NCBI RefSeq assembly: GCF_000238335.3
Contig: NZ_AHCB03000005.1
Coordinates: 992,001-1,056,000 of the forward strand
Length of the DNA: 64,000 nucleotides
Direction of reading: 5' to 3'
Source of the DNA: Pseudoalteromonas marina
GTDB taxonomy: Bacteria > Pseudomonadota > Gammaproteobacteria > Enterobacterales > Alteromonadaceae
Part shown: positions 8,164 through 16,230 of the stretch, piece by piece
How the letters are laid out: each line of letters opens with the position of its first letter
Position numbering within the stretch: the stretch's first letter is position 1
Notes under the pieces: generated by a model
Seen by the model: the letters and a program-made list of their open reading frames with translations, nothing else
What the model was told of the DNA's origin: nothing
Databases searched by the model: none
Translations under genes and position numbers: made by a program

Positions 8164-8694
8164 TTAAAATCGCTTGGCAACCGATAAGGTCATAAAATCA
8201 AGGCCTGGATTGGGCTTTTGAAACCCCGCATTAGAATAATGAATAATTCGCAAAGCAATGTTTGTATCGCCTAAGTCGGCAACGAGTCCAATACGATCTT
8301 CAAATTGATAATGGCTACTTAAATTTTTACCACCAAACTGTGTTTCGTCAATAAGTGAAACACCAATGCCTGCTTCAACATAAAACGGGGTGTTATTAAA
8401 ACTAAATGCTGGAAACTGCAATACAGGCGATACCGCTAATACCAAGTTGGATTGTGAGTGGTGGCTATGCGCAAATTCCCACAGGTTTACACTGGTTTCG
8501 ATATAAAAGCGGGTATCTCCAACTAAGTTTTGCATTTTTGGCATATGGTATTGATAAGCTAATTTTATTCCATTTATATTACCCGTGCCTTTAAGTACGT
8601 CGACTGCGTAGCCATGGTTTGATTGCGCTAATGCTGTGGTATTAATAAAAAGTGAGGCGATTAATAAAATAAGTATTCTAAAAAAGGATTTCAT
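8164..8694 (-). CDS. PagL-type lipid A 3-O-deacylase (acyloxyacyl hydrolase family)
   Basis: 176-residue outer-membrane beta-barrel enzyme that removes the 3-O acyl chain of lipid A. The signal peptide covers about residues 1-23 (cleavage after ALA). The active-site block RIIHYSNAGFQKPNPG (H152, S154, N155) matches the PagL His-Ser motif. The sequence ends in phenylalanine as expected for a BAM-inserted barrel. Divergent from the mlaC-like gene; both act on the outer-membrane lipid layer, though the link is only proximity. Confidence 0.85.
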   Translation of the reverse strand: MKSFFRILILLIASLFINTTALAQSNHGYAVDVLKGTGNINGIKLAYQYHMPKMQNLVGDTRFYIETSVNLWEFAHSHHSQSNLVLAVSPVLQFPAFSFNNTPFYVEAGIGVSLIDETQFGGKNLSSHYQFEDRIGLVADLGDTNIALRIIHYSNAGFQKPNPGLDFMTLSVAKRF

Positions 8695-8937
8695 AGCTGC
8701 TCGCTGATAGTTGGTTTATCGAAAAAACAAATGATGAGGGTGGGGAGGTTATAAATTCAAGGCGAGCGAAAATGGGGATGTATACGGTGTGTTAATAGGT
8801 TTTATTAACTTATTGAAATTTAATTACTTAATCTATTGGTGCTTTTTGGGCATTAATAAGTTGCTTATTTGTGCCTTTTTTATTGCGTATTAATGACGTA
8901 AATTAGCCTTAACTTAATCACACAAACAAAAAATATT

Positions 8938-9531
8938 ATGAAACTTATTAAACTATTTTTAATTGCTACCGCATTTTTAAGCACATCGCTTTATGCACAA
9001 GCTCAGCAATCACCAGATATACTTTTAGAGTCTGTAGCAGACACCCTTTTTGCTGATATAGGCAAAGTGAACAGTAAAGGTAATGCCAGTAAAAGTGAAA
9101 TGTCGGGAATTGTTGAAAAACGTTTAATGCCACATATTGATATTAAGTTTGTGTCTTTTAAACTATTAGGTAAACACATTAAAGGCATTGAGCGCCAACA
9201 AGCTGTTGATTTTATTAACGCGGTTGAGCATTACTTAACTGGTACATATGCCGGTGCATTAATGAAATACACAGGCCAAAAAGTGGTTTTTGAGCACAAT
9301 AATGCACAAAGCGATTCAGAATACGCCACGGTTAATACGCAAATTATAGAGCCTAACGCCCCCACAATTGATTTAAGCTTTAAGTTACGCCTAGGTAAAG
9401 ATAATCAATGGAAGGTGTATGATATTGTAGCCGAGGGTATTTCGCTTTTAAGTGCTAAGCAAAAAGAGATAATTCAGCGCATTTCAGATGTAGGCATTGA
9501 CCAAGTAATTAGCGAGTTAAAGAATAAATAA
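8938..9531 (+). CDS. Orphan MlaC/Ttg2D-family periplasmic phospholipid-binding protein
   Basis: 197 residues with a cleavable signal peptide (about 1-22, ...LYAQAQ). An MlaC fold follows, with features such as VEKRLMPHIDIKFVSFKLLGKHIK, the LTGTYAGALMKYTGQKV region and the closing KVYDIVAEGISLL strand. MlaC shuttles phospholipids between MlaA in the outer membrane and MlaFEDB in the inner membrane. No mla permease genes are nearby, so this is either a second paralogue or a detached component. It is transcribed alone, with its own terminator. Confidence 0.85.
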   Translation: MKLIKLFLIATAFLSTSLYAQAQQSPDILLESVADTLFADIGKVNSKGNASKSEMSGIVEKRLMPHIDIKFVSFKLLGKHIKGIERQQAVDFINAVEHYLTGTYAGALMKYTGQKVVFEHNNAQSDSEYATVNTQIIEPNAPTIDLSFKLRLGKDNQWKVYDIVAEGISLLSAKQKEIIQRISDVGIDQVISELKNK

Positions 9532-9574
9532 TTAATCTTTTTGTGTGGAAGAGATTAACCCCAACTCCAACCTA

Positions 9575-9612
9575 AAAAGCAGCCATGTAATTACTTACTT
9601 GGCTGCTTTTAT
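9575..9612 (+). terminator. Terminator of the mlaC-like gene
   Basis: AAAAGCAGCCA / TGGCTGCTTTT (9575-9585 and 9600-9610), 11-bp perfect stem, 14-nt loop, T-rich 3' side. Confidence 0.8.
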
Positions 9613-9754
9613 ATTTTTCATTATTCATCTACTTTGTTCTAGCGTGGCGATCTGGGTGTGCTAGAATATCGCCTCTTTGATTAAGCGTGGTGTCAGCTGA
9701 AAGCTGCTATAACCTGACCACTTACCCAAGCTACACTGGAGTTGTGTTGTTTTA

Positions 9755-11092
9755 ATGGAAAATGTACTGATTTGGCCAAAGGAATATCCGTTACTCATTA
9801 AAGGCCTTGTAGAGCAAAACGGTGCCTTTATTTTAGATGCTTTAGAAGCTTGGCCAGCTTGTCGTTCTACCAATGAAGACGATGGTGTGTGTACCACTGT
9901 TTTGCCCCCGATTTATTATTTGGCGTGGTTAACACCGCTTGAACCTTTTGAAGAATGCTATTTTCAACATATTTGTGAATACGACGAAGATGCACAGGCA
10001 TACGTAGGCGCAATGAAAACCCACTTTTACGATAACGAATATACTCCAGAGAGCTTAGTGCTGTTGTTGTGTCAGCGTTTAGAAAAATACGCGAGTGTTG
10101 CCGCACAAAATGCAGTTGAAACACCGCTTTCATTATTTAATTTATTTTTTAGCAAACGTTATTTTACGCTCATTGAGCATGCTTTAAATAATGGCAGTAA
10201 GCTTAGTGCTGTTGATGCGTTATCGCTATGGAAAGAAGTTGATTTTAGAGATCGCTTAAGTCACTTTATACCTGAGTCAATTGCTGACTTAGAAGTGTTA
10301 AGTGGGCTTGCAAGTGACAAAGTAGCAATGGGTAAAGACTATTTTACTTTATTGAAACAAGTATCGCCTGATGTTGATTCTGTGGTTTTACTTGAGCAAG
10401 CGCTCCTAACACATTTACGTAAAAAAACGGCCAAGCAAACAATGGCTATGCGCTTTATTGAGCAAGGTGCAACAGGCACACTAGCTGATGATAACGGTAA
10501 AACAGCATTCATGTGGGCGGCAGAGCGTGGTTTTGTAAACGTTGTGCAAACCTTATTACCTCAGCAAGATAAAAAAGCCCTTGATAGCCTTGGTAATACT
10601 GCATTGCATTATGCTGTGCTCTCTAAAAATGAATCGTTAATGGTGATGCTAATAAAAGCAGGCTTTGATTTTAGAGCGCGTAATAACGAGGGCCTAAGTT
10701 GCTACCGATTGGCTGTGAGCATTAAAGCGCAAAACCTAGTTAAATGCCTAGAGCGTGATTTTGGAATTAAAGAGCTCTCCCCAGAAGGGCAATTTGATCG
10801 TATTAAAAAAGTGCATGTTTTACATGCTATTGTGACTTTATTATTGCCATTACAGTTATTTTTCTTTTTTGATGAAGCGCTGACCATAAAAAGTGAACTG
10901 ACGCTTGGTTTAACTATGGTTACGGTGATTTGCTTTTTCTTTGCTATGAGCTTAAAGCGCTGCGCTTTGTATCCACATATAAAACACCCTTGGGGGTTAT
11001 TTGTATTGAGGGGCTTTTCGTTATTAAGCTTATTAGCTCAGCTAGGTTTAGCGGGTATAGTGACGTTGGCTGCACTAAGTGAATTGGTTTAA
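9755..11092 (+). CDS. Ankyrin-repeat protein with C-terminal membrane segments
   Basis: 445 residues. The first 225 or so are a helical region I do not recognise. Next come about three ankyrin repeats (around 240-340), with diagnostic helices DNGKTAFMWAAERGFVNVVQTLL and LGNTALHYAVLSKNESLMVMLIKAG. The C-terminus has about four hydrophobic segments (350-440). The repeats suggest a protein-binding role at the inner membrane. There is no signal peptide. The ATG has only a weak ribosome site. No operon partner; it converges on the DUF2069 gene. Confidence 0.7.
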   Translation: MENVLIWPKEYPLLIKGLVEQNGAFILDALEAWPACRSTNEDDGVCTTVLPPIYYLAWLTPLEPFEECYFQHICEYDEDAQAYVGAMKTHFYDNEYTPESLVLLLCQRLEKYASVAAQNAVETPLSLFNLFFSKRYFTLIEHALNNGSKLSAVDALSLWKEVDFRDRLSHFIPESIADLEVLSGLASDKVAMGKDYFTLLKQVSPDVDSVVLLEQALLTHLRKKTAKQTMAMRFIEQGATGTLADDNGKTAFMWAAERGFVNVVQTLLPQQDKKALDSLGNTALHYAVLSKNESLMVMLIKAGFDFRARNNEGLSCYRLAVSIKAQNLVKCLERDFGIKELSPEGQFDRIKKVHVLHAIVTLLLPLQLFFFFDEALTIKSELTLGLTMVTVICFFFAMSLKRCALYPHIKHPWGLFVLRGFSLLSLLAQLGLAGIVTLAALSELV

Positions 11093-11114
11093 ATAGTTAA
11101 TACGTATTTAAAAT

Positions 11115-11157
11115 GTATAAAAGCGCGTTTACCCAATAGTAAACGCGCTTTTTTATT
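11115..11157. terminator. Bidirectional terminator between ankyrin gene and DUF2069 gene
   Basis: Perfect 14-bp stem AAAAGCGCGTTTAC / GTAAACGCGCTTTT (11119-11132 and 11139-11152) with a T-run on the plus side and an A-rich stretch before it, serving both converging transcripts. Confidence 0.9.
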
Positions 11158-11601
11158 TTACTTGTTAAGTTCGTTAGCGGCTTTTTCGTCGGCTAAATCT
11201 TCTTTTAGTTTGCGAATTTTTAAGCCTAACTCTTGCCCGCGGTGTCTTGCATAATAAGTACACCCAATAAACATGAAAGATGCAAATAACAACTCAAGTA
11301 ACACCCAAATCAGCTCGTCAGGTGCAACCCAAAGCATAGTTAAGCCATGAATAAAATAAAGCATAACAACAAAGTTTGCCCAAGCGTAGGTATAAGTATT
11401 GTCTTTTATAATACCTCTGAGTGGAAGTAATAGAGGAATTATAGGCACAAATAACGACATAACATCGAGCGGGCCTTCTTGAGGCGGCACAAAGTACATC
11501 CATAATGGCATTAAAATGAGCAGGCCAATATAGCCAATTAAAGCAATGCGTTGAAATTTTACGGTTATTGGCTTTTTAGCAGGGGGTTGCGCTGTGTTCA
11601 T
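11158..11601 (-). CDS. DUF2069 membrane protein
   Basis: 147 residues, four hydrophobic segments, with YAWANFVVMLYFIHGLTMLW and a charged C-terminal tail, as in the DUF2069 family. The function is unknown. Its start overlaps the wrbA stop by 4 bp, so the two are translationally coupled. It is the last gene of the bepA operon. Confidence 0.8.
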   Translation of the reverse strand: MNTAQPPAKKPITVKFQRIALIGYIGLLILMPLWMYFVPPQEGPLDVMSLFVPIIPLLLPLRGIIKDNTYTYAWANFVVMLYFIHGLTMLWVAPDELIWVLLELLFASFMFIGCTYYARHRGQELGLKIRKLKEDLADEKAANELNK

Positions 11602-12152
11602 TGAAGTTTACTCGCAATTTTTGCCAGGCGTATACCAACGCTTTGGCATATTTTAATTTCGTCTTTACTTAACTGGGCACTATTGTTGCTACCGGCAACG
11701 TGCGAAGCGCCATAGGGGGTCCCGCCAGTTTGAGTGCCTAATAATTCGGGCACATCGTAAGGTACACCAAGTAGCATCATTCCGTGGTGTAGTAAGGGCA
11801 ATGATAAATTAAGCAGTGTGGCCTCATTACCACCATGCATACTGCTTGACGATGAAAACACACATGCGGGCTTATCAATTAGTTGGCCTTTGAGCCATAG
11901 CTCGCTGGTGGTTTCCCAAAATGCTTTGGCTTGAGAAGCCATCATACCAAATCGGGTAGGTGTACCAAAAGCCAAGCCATCACACTGTATAAGGTCATCT
12001 TTACTAATGACAATGTCGTGCGGGTTTTTAGCTACAAACGTTCTCAGTAGGGCTGTTGCGCCTTGTTGCTCTATTGACTCAGCTATTTCATGGGCCATTG
12101 CTTCAACGGAGCCATGGCTCGAGTGGTAAAGTACCACGATGGTTGTACTCAT
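11598..12152 (-). CDS. wrbA: WrbA-family NAD(P)H:quinone oxidoreductase
   Basis: 184-residue flavodoxin-like FMN protein. The FMN phosphate loop YHSSHGSVEAMA begins near residue 9. FGTPTRFGMMASQAK and SSSSSMHGGNEATLL (the second flavin-binding loop) are typical of WrbA, which reduces quinones by two electrons. The start overlaps the stop of the ArsC-like gene by one base, and its end overlaps the DUF2069 gene by 4 bp, so it lies within one operon. Confidence 0.9.
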   Translation of the reverse strand: MSTTIVVLYHSSHGSVEAMAHEIAESIEQQGATALLRTFVAKNPHDIVISKDDLIQCDGLAFGTPTRFGMMASQAKAFWETTSELWLKGQLIDKPACVFSSSSSMHGGNEATLLNLSLPLLHHGMMLLGVPYDVPELLGTQTGGTPYGASHVAGSNNSAQLSKDEIKICQSVGIRLAKIASKLQ

Positions 12153-12499
12153 TATAAAACGCTTAAAACGTTTTCTGGTGGGCGACCAATTGCGGCTTTA
12201 CCATTGTGTTCAACAATAGGGCGTTCAATTAATTTTGGATTCTGAACCATGGCGTTTATAAGCGTGGTTTCGTTTGTTTCGTCTTTTAAATTTAGCGTTT
12301 TGTACTCGGTTTCTTTTGTACGCATTAAATCACGAGCAGAGCTAAAACCAAGTTGTTCTATAAGTGTAGTAATTTGATCAGATGTTAAAGGCGTTTTTAA
12401 ATACTCAACAACGGTGGGCTCAATTGATTTACTTTGTAAAAGGGCAAGTGTTTCACGCGATTTAGAACAACGCGGATTATGATAAATAGTAACAGACAT
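12152..12499 (-). CDS. ArsC/YfgD-family glutaredoxin-fold reductase
   Basis: 115 residues from ATG 12499 (MSVTIYHNPRCSKSRET), with GGAAAC just upstream. A longer reading to 12565 would overlap the bepA coding end and adds an unlike extension. C10 lies in the HNPRCSKSR motif of ArsC arsenate reductases. In E. coli the gene next to bepA (yfgC) is yfgD, a family member not shown to reduce arsenate, and the same order here favours the YfgD subgroup. No ars genes are nearby. Confidence 0.88.
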   Translation of the reverse strand: MSVTIYHNPRCSKSRETLALLQSKSIEPTVVEYLKTPLTSDQITTLIEQLGFSSARDLMRTKETEYKTLNLKDETNETTLINAMVQNPKLIERPIVEHNGKAAIGRPPENVLSVL

Positions 12500-12551
12500 A
12501 AAAGTTTCCATAGTGTTAATTGCCTCTATTTTAGGGCAACAGCTTGCAGAC

Positions 12552-14009
12552 TTAAAGCCTTGCAAGCTCTTTTTGTAAACGGCGGTACTGAGTAAGTAAT
12601 GCTTTTAATCGCTGCTGTTTTATTAACTCTGTTGATTCTACGAAGTTAAGCGCTTTTTGGATTTCATCAGCGGCTTTCATGTAAGCACCGTATTGAGATA
12701 GCACGTCAGCGTTTGCCTCGTGATAGGCCGCCAATTTGTCTTGTTTTTTGTACGCGTCAGCCAGTAGCTCTTTACCTAAACTATGCTCTGGTTTTTCTAA
12801 TAAAAAACCTTTAAGCACGTTTTCAGCAAGTTCGTATTGCTTAGCTTCTAATGCTGCATTTGCATAATTGAGCGTAATTACTTGATTGTTAGGGCGGTAA
12901 TTATGTAGTTCAGCTAAAAATGAAACGGCTTCGTCTGCTTTTTTTTGCGCTATGAGTAAATCAGTTTGCGTATCAATATAAAATAAATTCTTAGGGTCAC
13001 TTTTTAATAGCTTGCTTAAAATAGTGTCTGCTTCATCAAGTTTTTCTTGATCAAGTAAACTTAACGCTAAACCGTAATTAAGTGCTGTATTGCTGTAGCT
13101 TTTTTCACGAAGGAGTTTTCTAAATAAGGCTTCAGCATTTTCTGGTTTGTTGTCGTAACGCGCAAGCACTCGGCTTTTAGCAAGGTTAAATTCGAGGCTT
13201 GCAGGTAAGCGACGCTTTGGGTACTGCTCAGCACGAAGACGTACATCAGACACTCGACTTTCAGGCAGTGGGTGAGTAAGCAAAAATGCAGGTGGTTTAT
13301 ACTTATAACGAATTTGTGCAGCCAGTTTAGTTAAAAAGTCGCTAGATGCACGCGCATCAAACCCTGCATTATTAAGTGTTTGCATGCCTATTCGATCAGC
13401 TTCTTGTTCAGCAGAGCGACTGTGTGTTAATTGGCTAAACGCAGATTGTGTTTGGCTAGCTGAAATAATGGCAATACCAGCGTCAGGGGCAACAATAGTT
13501 GCTAAAATACCGGCAATCATCCCCGCTATAGTCATTGCGCTGTTATCTTGTTGTTGCTGAATTCTGCGTGCTAAATGGCGCTGAGTGACGTGAGCGATTT
13601 CGTGACCGAGTACAGATGCAAATTGACTTTCGCTATCGGCTTGCGCAATAAGGCCTGTGTGAACACCGACATGCCCGCCGTAAAAAGCAAAGGCGTTAAT
13701 GTCAGAGTTATTGATCCAAAAAAATGAAAACGGAAAACGTACATCGTTTGCGTTTGCAACAAGCTTTCTACCAATGGTAGTTAGGTATTCATCTAATACG
13801 GGGTCGTTAATAATCGGTGAACCACCACGTATTTGCATCATCATTACTTCCCCAATCGCTTGTTCTTTTTCGAGGGGGAGTACTTGTAATGCAGAAGTTC
13901 CCAAATCAGGAAGATTAAAGTTAGTTTGCGCCTTTAATGGCTCACTTACTAGAAGGCTAAATGTAAGTACGGCACTGCATAAAGAGATAAAGGCTGATTT
14001 TAGCTGCAT
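12552..14009 (-). CDS. bepA: Periplasmic M48 metalloprotease and chaperone BepA
   Basis: 485 residues: signal peptide (1-27, ...LKAQ), M48 zinc protease domain with HEIAH (H136, E137, H140) and a later glutamate in SAEQEADR, and a C-terminal TPR array (about 290-480). BepA degrades misassembled LptD and helps the BAM complex. Length and domain order match E. coli (487 residues). It starts one base after the upstream unknown gene stops, and heads bepA-yfgD-wrbA-DUF2069. Confidence 0.95.
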   Translation of the reverse strand: MQLKSAFISLCSAVLTFSLLVSEPLKAQTNFNLPDLGTSALQVLPLEKEQAIGEVMMMQIRGGSPIINDPVLDEYLTTIGRKLVANANDVRFPFSFFWINNSDINAFAFYGGHVGVHTGLIAQADSESQFASVLGHEIAHVTQRHLARRIQQQQDNSAMTIAGMIAGILATIVAPDAGIAIISASQTQSAFSQLTHSRSAEQEADRIGMQTLNNAGFDARASSDFLTKLAAQIRYKYKPPAFLLTHPLPESRVSDVRLRAEQYPKRRLPASLEFNLAKSRVLARYDNKPENAEALFRKLLREKSYSNTALNYGLALSLLDQEKLDEADTILSKLLKSDPKNLFYIDTQTDLLIAQKKADEAVSFLAELHNYRPNNQVITLNYANAALEAKQYELAENVLKGFLLEKPEHSLGKELLADAYKKQDKLAAYHEANADVLSQYGAYMKAADEIQKALNFVESTELIKQQRLKALLTQYRRLQKELARL

Positions 14010-14010
14010 C

Positions 14011-14676
14011 TTATTCCTTGTTTATTGGCTCGCCAATGGCAATTTTGGCTATGTCTATTTCGTCACTGCTTGCACGGCTGTCTTTTTCGCACAACTGGTA
14101 GAGTTCTTTTATTGAGACTCCATCTATCTTTATTACGTTCAACTCTCGCTGCAAAAAAGTAATAATTTTATGAACCACTTTGTGTGAGTGCAAAATGAGG
14201 GCTTTATCGGCTTTATCACCGCGCTCAAAGTAAAAGCCAATAAACTTATGTAATTGATTTAACCTTAATAGTACTTTCATTGAATGCGGATCCCACACTC
14301 TAAATTCCATAAAGCGGTTATCTTTTATGTATTGGTCAATAACAATATCTTTTGCATAAGGCAGTGCCCACAGCTCAAAGCCTCGGTCTGTAAATACCTG
14401 ATGTAACGCAATTCGCGGTTTATGTTTGGTATGGATTTCACCTAAATCGTCCTCAAAGCCGTCGAGTATGTCTAGATTCCAGTTACGTCTGTCTATAAGT
14501 TGCTTTACGGCGTTATCAAATCCATGCTCTAAAACACCCTCAGACTCGCTAACCGAAGAGGCAACTAAATGATAAAAAGGAGGAAGCTCCCCCCAATTTA
14601 TTTGTTTTTTAAACCAATTAATCTCTTTGAGTGTTGGATTACTTGGTAGATGCGCTTTATTATGCGTGCGAGACAT
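14011..14676 (-). CDS. Uncharacterised cytoplasmic protein, first gene of the bepA operon
   Basis: 221 residues with no signal peptide, no membrane segment and no catalytic motif that I recognise. It is rich in histidine, lysine and aromatic residues and has mixed alpha/beta character (for example ALHQVFTDRGFELWALPYAKDIVIDQYI and FIGFYFERGDKADKALILHSHKVVHKIITFL). It ends one base before the bepA start, so it is almost certainly co-transcribed and translationally coupled with bepA. Its position suggests an envelope-linked or regulatory role, but that is inference only. Confidence 0.7.
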   Translation of the reverse strand: MSRTHNKAHLPSNPTLKEINWFKKQINWGELPPFYHLVASSVSESEGVLEHGFDNAVKQLIDRRNWNLDILDGFEDDLGEIHTKHKPRIALHQVFTDRGFELWALPYAKDIVIDQYIKDNRFMEFRVWDPHSMKVLLRLNQLHKFIGFYFERGDKADKALILHSHKVVHKIITFLQRELNVIKIDGVSIKELYQLCEKDSRASSDEIDIAKIAIGEPINKE

Positions 14677-14824
14677 TAACCTGTCCTTACTGCTAACTAT
14701 GTATTACAGAATAAACCATTGCAGGCGTTGTTTTAAGAAAAAGTTACATTTGTTGATGTTTTATAGACTATTAACACACAGCAATGCGACTTATTATTCA
14801 TTTTAATAAATCGGTAAAGCGAGT

Positions 14825-15043
14825 ATGTTACACCAAGATTTACGAAGTTATAGATGTCCTCAACAGTTTATTCAGTTTAAATTAGGGCTACGTGAAGCAT
14901 TATCTTCACGGCAAGCCATCACTTTTAGTGTAAATAGTGATGAGAGCATGGATGATATTGAGCGATATTTAAAAAAATATGCTTACAGTTACAACTTAGA
15001 TAAACAACAAGGTTTATTATTAGTGGAGCCATTACGTGTTTGA
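14825..15043 (+). CDS. TusA-like sulfurtransferase-fold protein
   Basis: 72 residues with the TusA/SirA pattern: a cysteine followed by proline at the start of the first helix (YRCPQQFIQFKLGLREAL, C11), then the strand-helix SVNSDESMDDIERYLKKYAYS. TusA passes persulfide sulfur for tRNA thiolation. Here the CPxP element is CPQQ, so it may be a variant. The stop overlaps the start of the permease gene by 8 bp, indicating coupling. TusA-like proteins are often paired with membrane transporters. Confidence 0.75.
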   Translation: MLHQDLRSYRCPQQFIQFKLGLREALSSRQAITFSVNSDESMDDIERYLKKYAYSYNLDKQQGLLLVEPLRV

Positions 15044-16115
15044 ATATATAAAAACATGGTACGAAAGAAAATTTTCTGATCCTCATTCGGTCACCTTATT
15101 ATTTTTACTAGTCGTTTCTGTTGCCTTACTGTACTTTTTTGGCTCGTTAATTGTGCCGGTTTTAGTGGCATTAGTTATTGCTTATTTACTTGATTGGCCA
15201 GTTGTTCACTTAGAGCGTTTTGGTTTACGCCGTTTTACAGCAACCGTGATCGTAATGCTTATATTTACAGGCATTATGCTTACTTTAATTTTAGTGATTG
15301 GTCCTGTTCTTTGGAAACAAACCAGTAACTTAGTGCAAGAAACCCCTCATATGTTAGAGCAAGGTAAGTCGTATTTAGTTGCCTTACCCGAGCAATACCC
15401 AAGTTTAATAAATGCCGACCAAGTACAAGGCATTGTTGCTACTGTCGAGGCTAAAGTTATTGAGTTTGGCCAAGTGGTTTTATCGTTTTCATTAACGTCG
15501 CTAAAAGATGTTGTAGCGTGGTTAATTTATCTTGTACTTGTGCCGTTGCTGGTGTTTTTTATGCTTAAAGATAAGCTCGAGTTAACGGGTAGTGTGGCTA
15601 AATTAATTCCGCAACAGCGCCGTTTAATTTTGCAAGTATGGAATGAAATGAACCAACAAATTATGAATTACATTCGCGGGAAAGTGTTTGAAATTTTAAT
15701 TGTAGGTGGCGTTTCGTTTATCGCGTTTACATTTTTAGATTTACGCTACGCAGCCTTATTAGGTGTGTTAGTTGGTTTTTCTGTATTAATTCCGTTTGTG
15801 GGTGCTGCGCTGGTGACTATTCCGGTCGCTGCTGTGGCGTTATTTCAATTTGGATTAGAAACTCAATTTTGGACTATTTTGATTATTTACGGGATTATTC
15901 AGGCCCTTGATGGCAATGTACTTGTGCCATTGTTATTTTCAGAAGCGGTCGACTTAAATCCTGTATTTATAATTGTCGCAGTTTTGTTTTTTGGTGGTCT
16001 TTGGGGCTTTTGGGGGGTATTTTTTGCCATTCCTTTGGCTTCGCTTGTTAAGGCATTGATTACCGCTTGGTCTTCAACGCAAGAAGAACTAAATAATAAA
16101 CTGACAGAGGGTTAG
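15036..16115 (+). CDS. AI-2E family transporter (PerM-like)
   Basis: 359 residues with about eight membrane segments, a long loop after the third, and the closing block VDLNPVFIIVAVLFFGGLWGFWGVFFAIPLASLVKAL, which is diagnostic of the AI-2E/PerM family. The family includes the putative AI-2 exporter TqsA and PerM; the substrate cannot be read from sequence. GTG start at 15036, overlapping the TusA-like gene by 8 bp. Confidence 0.85.
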   Translation: MFEYIKTWYERKFSDPHSVTLLFLLVVSVALLYFFGSLIVPVLVALVIAYLLDWPVVHLERFGLRRFTATVIVMLIFTGIMLTLILVIGPVLWKQTSNLVQETPHMLEQGKSYLVALPEQYPSLINADQVQGIVATVEAKVIEFGQVVLSFSLTSLKDVVAWLIYLVLVPLLVFFMLKDKLELTGSVAKLIPQQRRLILQVWNEMNQQIMNYIRGKVFEILIVGGVSFIAFTFLDLRYAALLGVLVGFSVLIPFVGAALVTIPVAAVALFQFGLETQFWTILIIYGIIQALDGNVLVPLLFSEAVDLNPVFIIVAVLFFGGLWGFWGVFFAIPLASLVKALITAWSSTQEELNNKLTEG

Positions 16116-16230
16116 TTCAAAAAGGCATAGAAAACGCACCGTCAGTACTAATTGATTATTACTCAATACGTCTAAAGTTATGTAATATTGGTAATAAGAT
16201 ATATCTTTTAGTAATAAGGTGCGTTTTTAG

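Noticed and set aside
7894..8187. Plus-strand frame of 97 codons after the yjiH-like gene
   Set aside because: It overlaps the end of the permease, runs through its terminator and is antisense to the real DUF2897 gene, which has a proper membrane protein pattern.
12500..12565. Longer N-terminus for the ArsC-like protein
   Set aside because: It overlaps the end of bepA, and the extension is unlike the family; the internal ATG at 12499 with a ribosome site fits.
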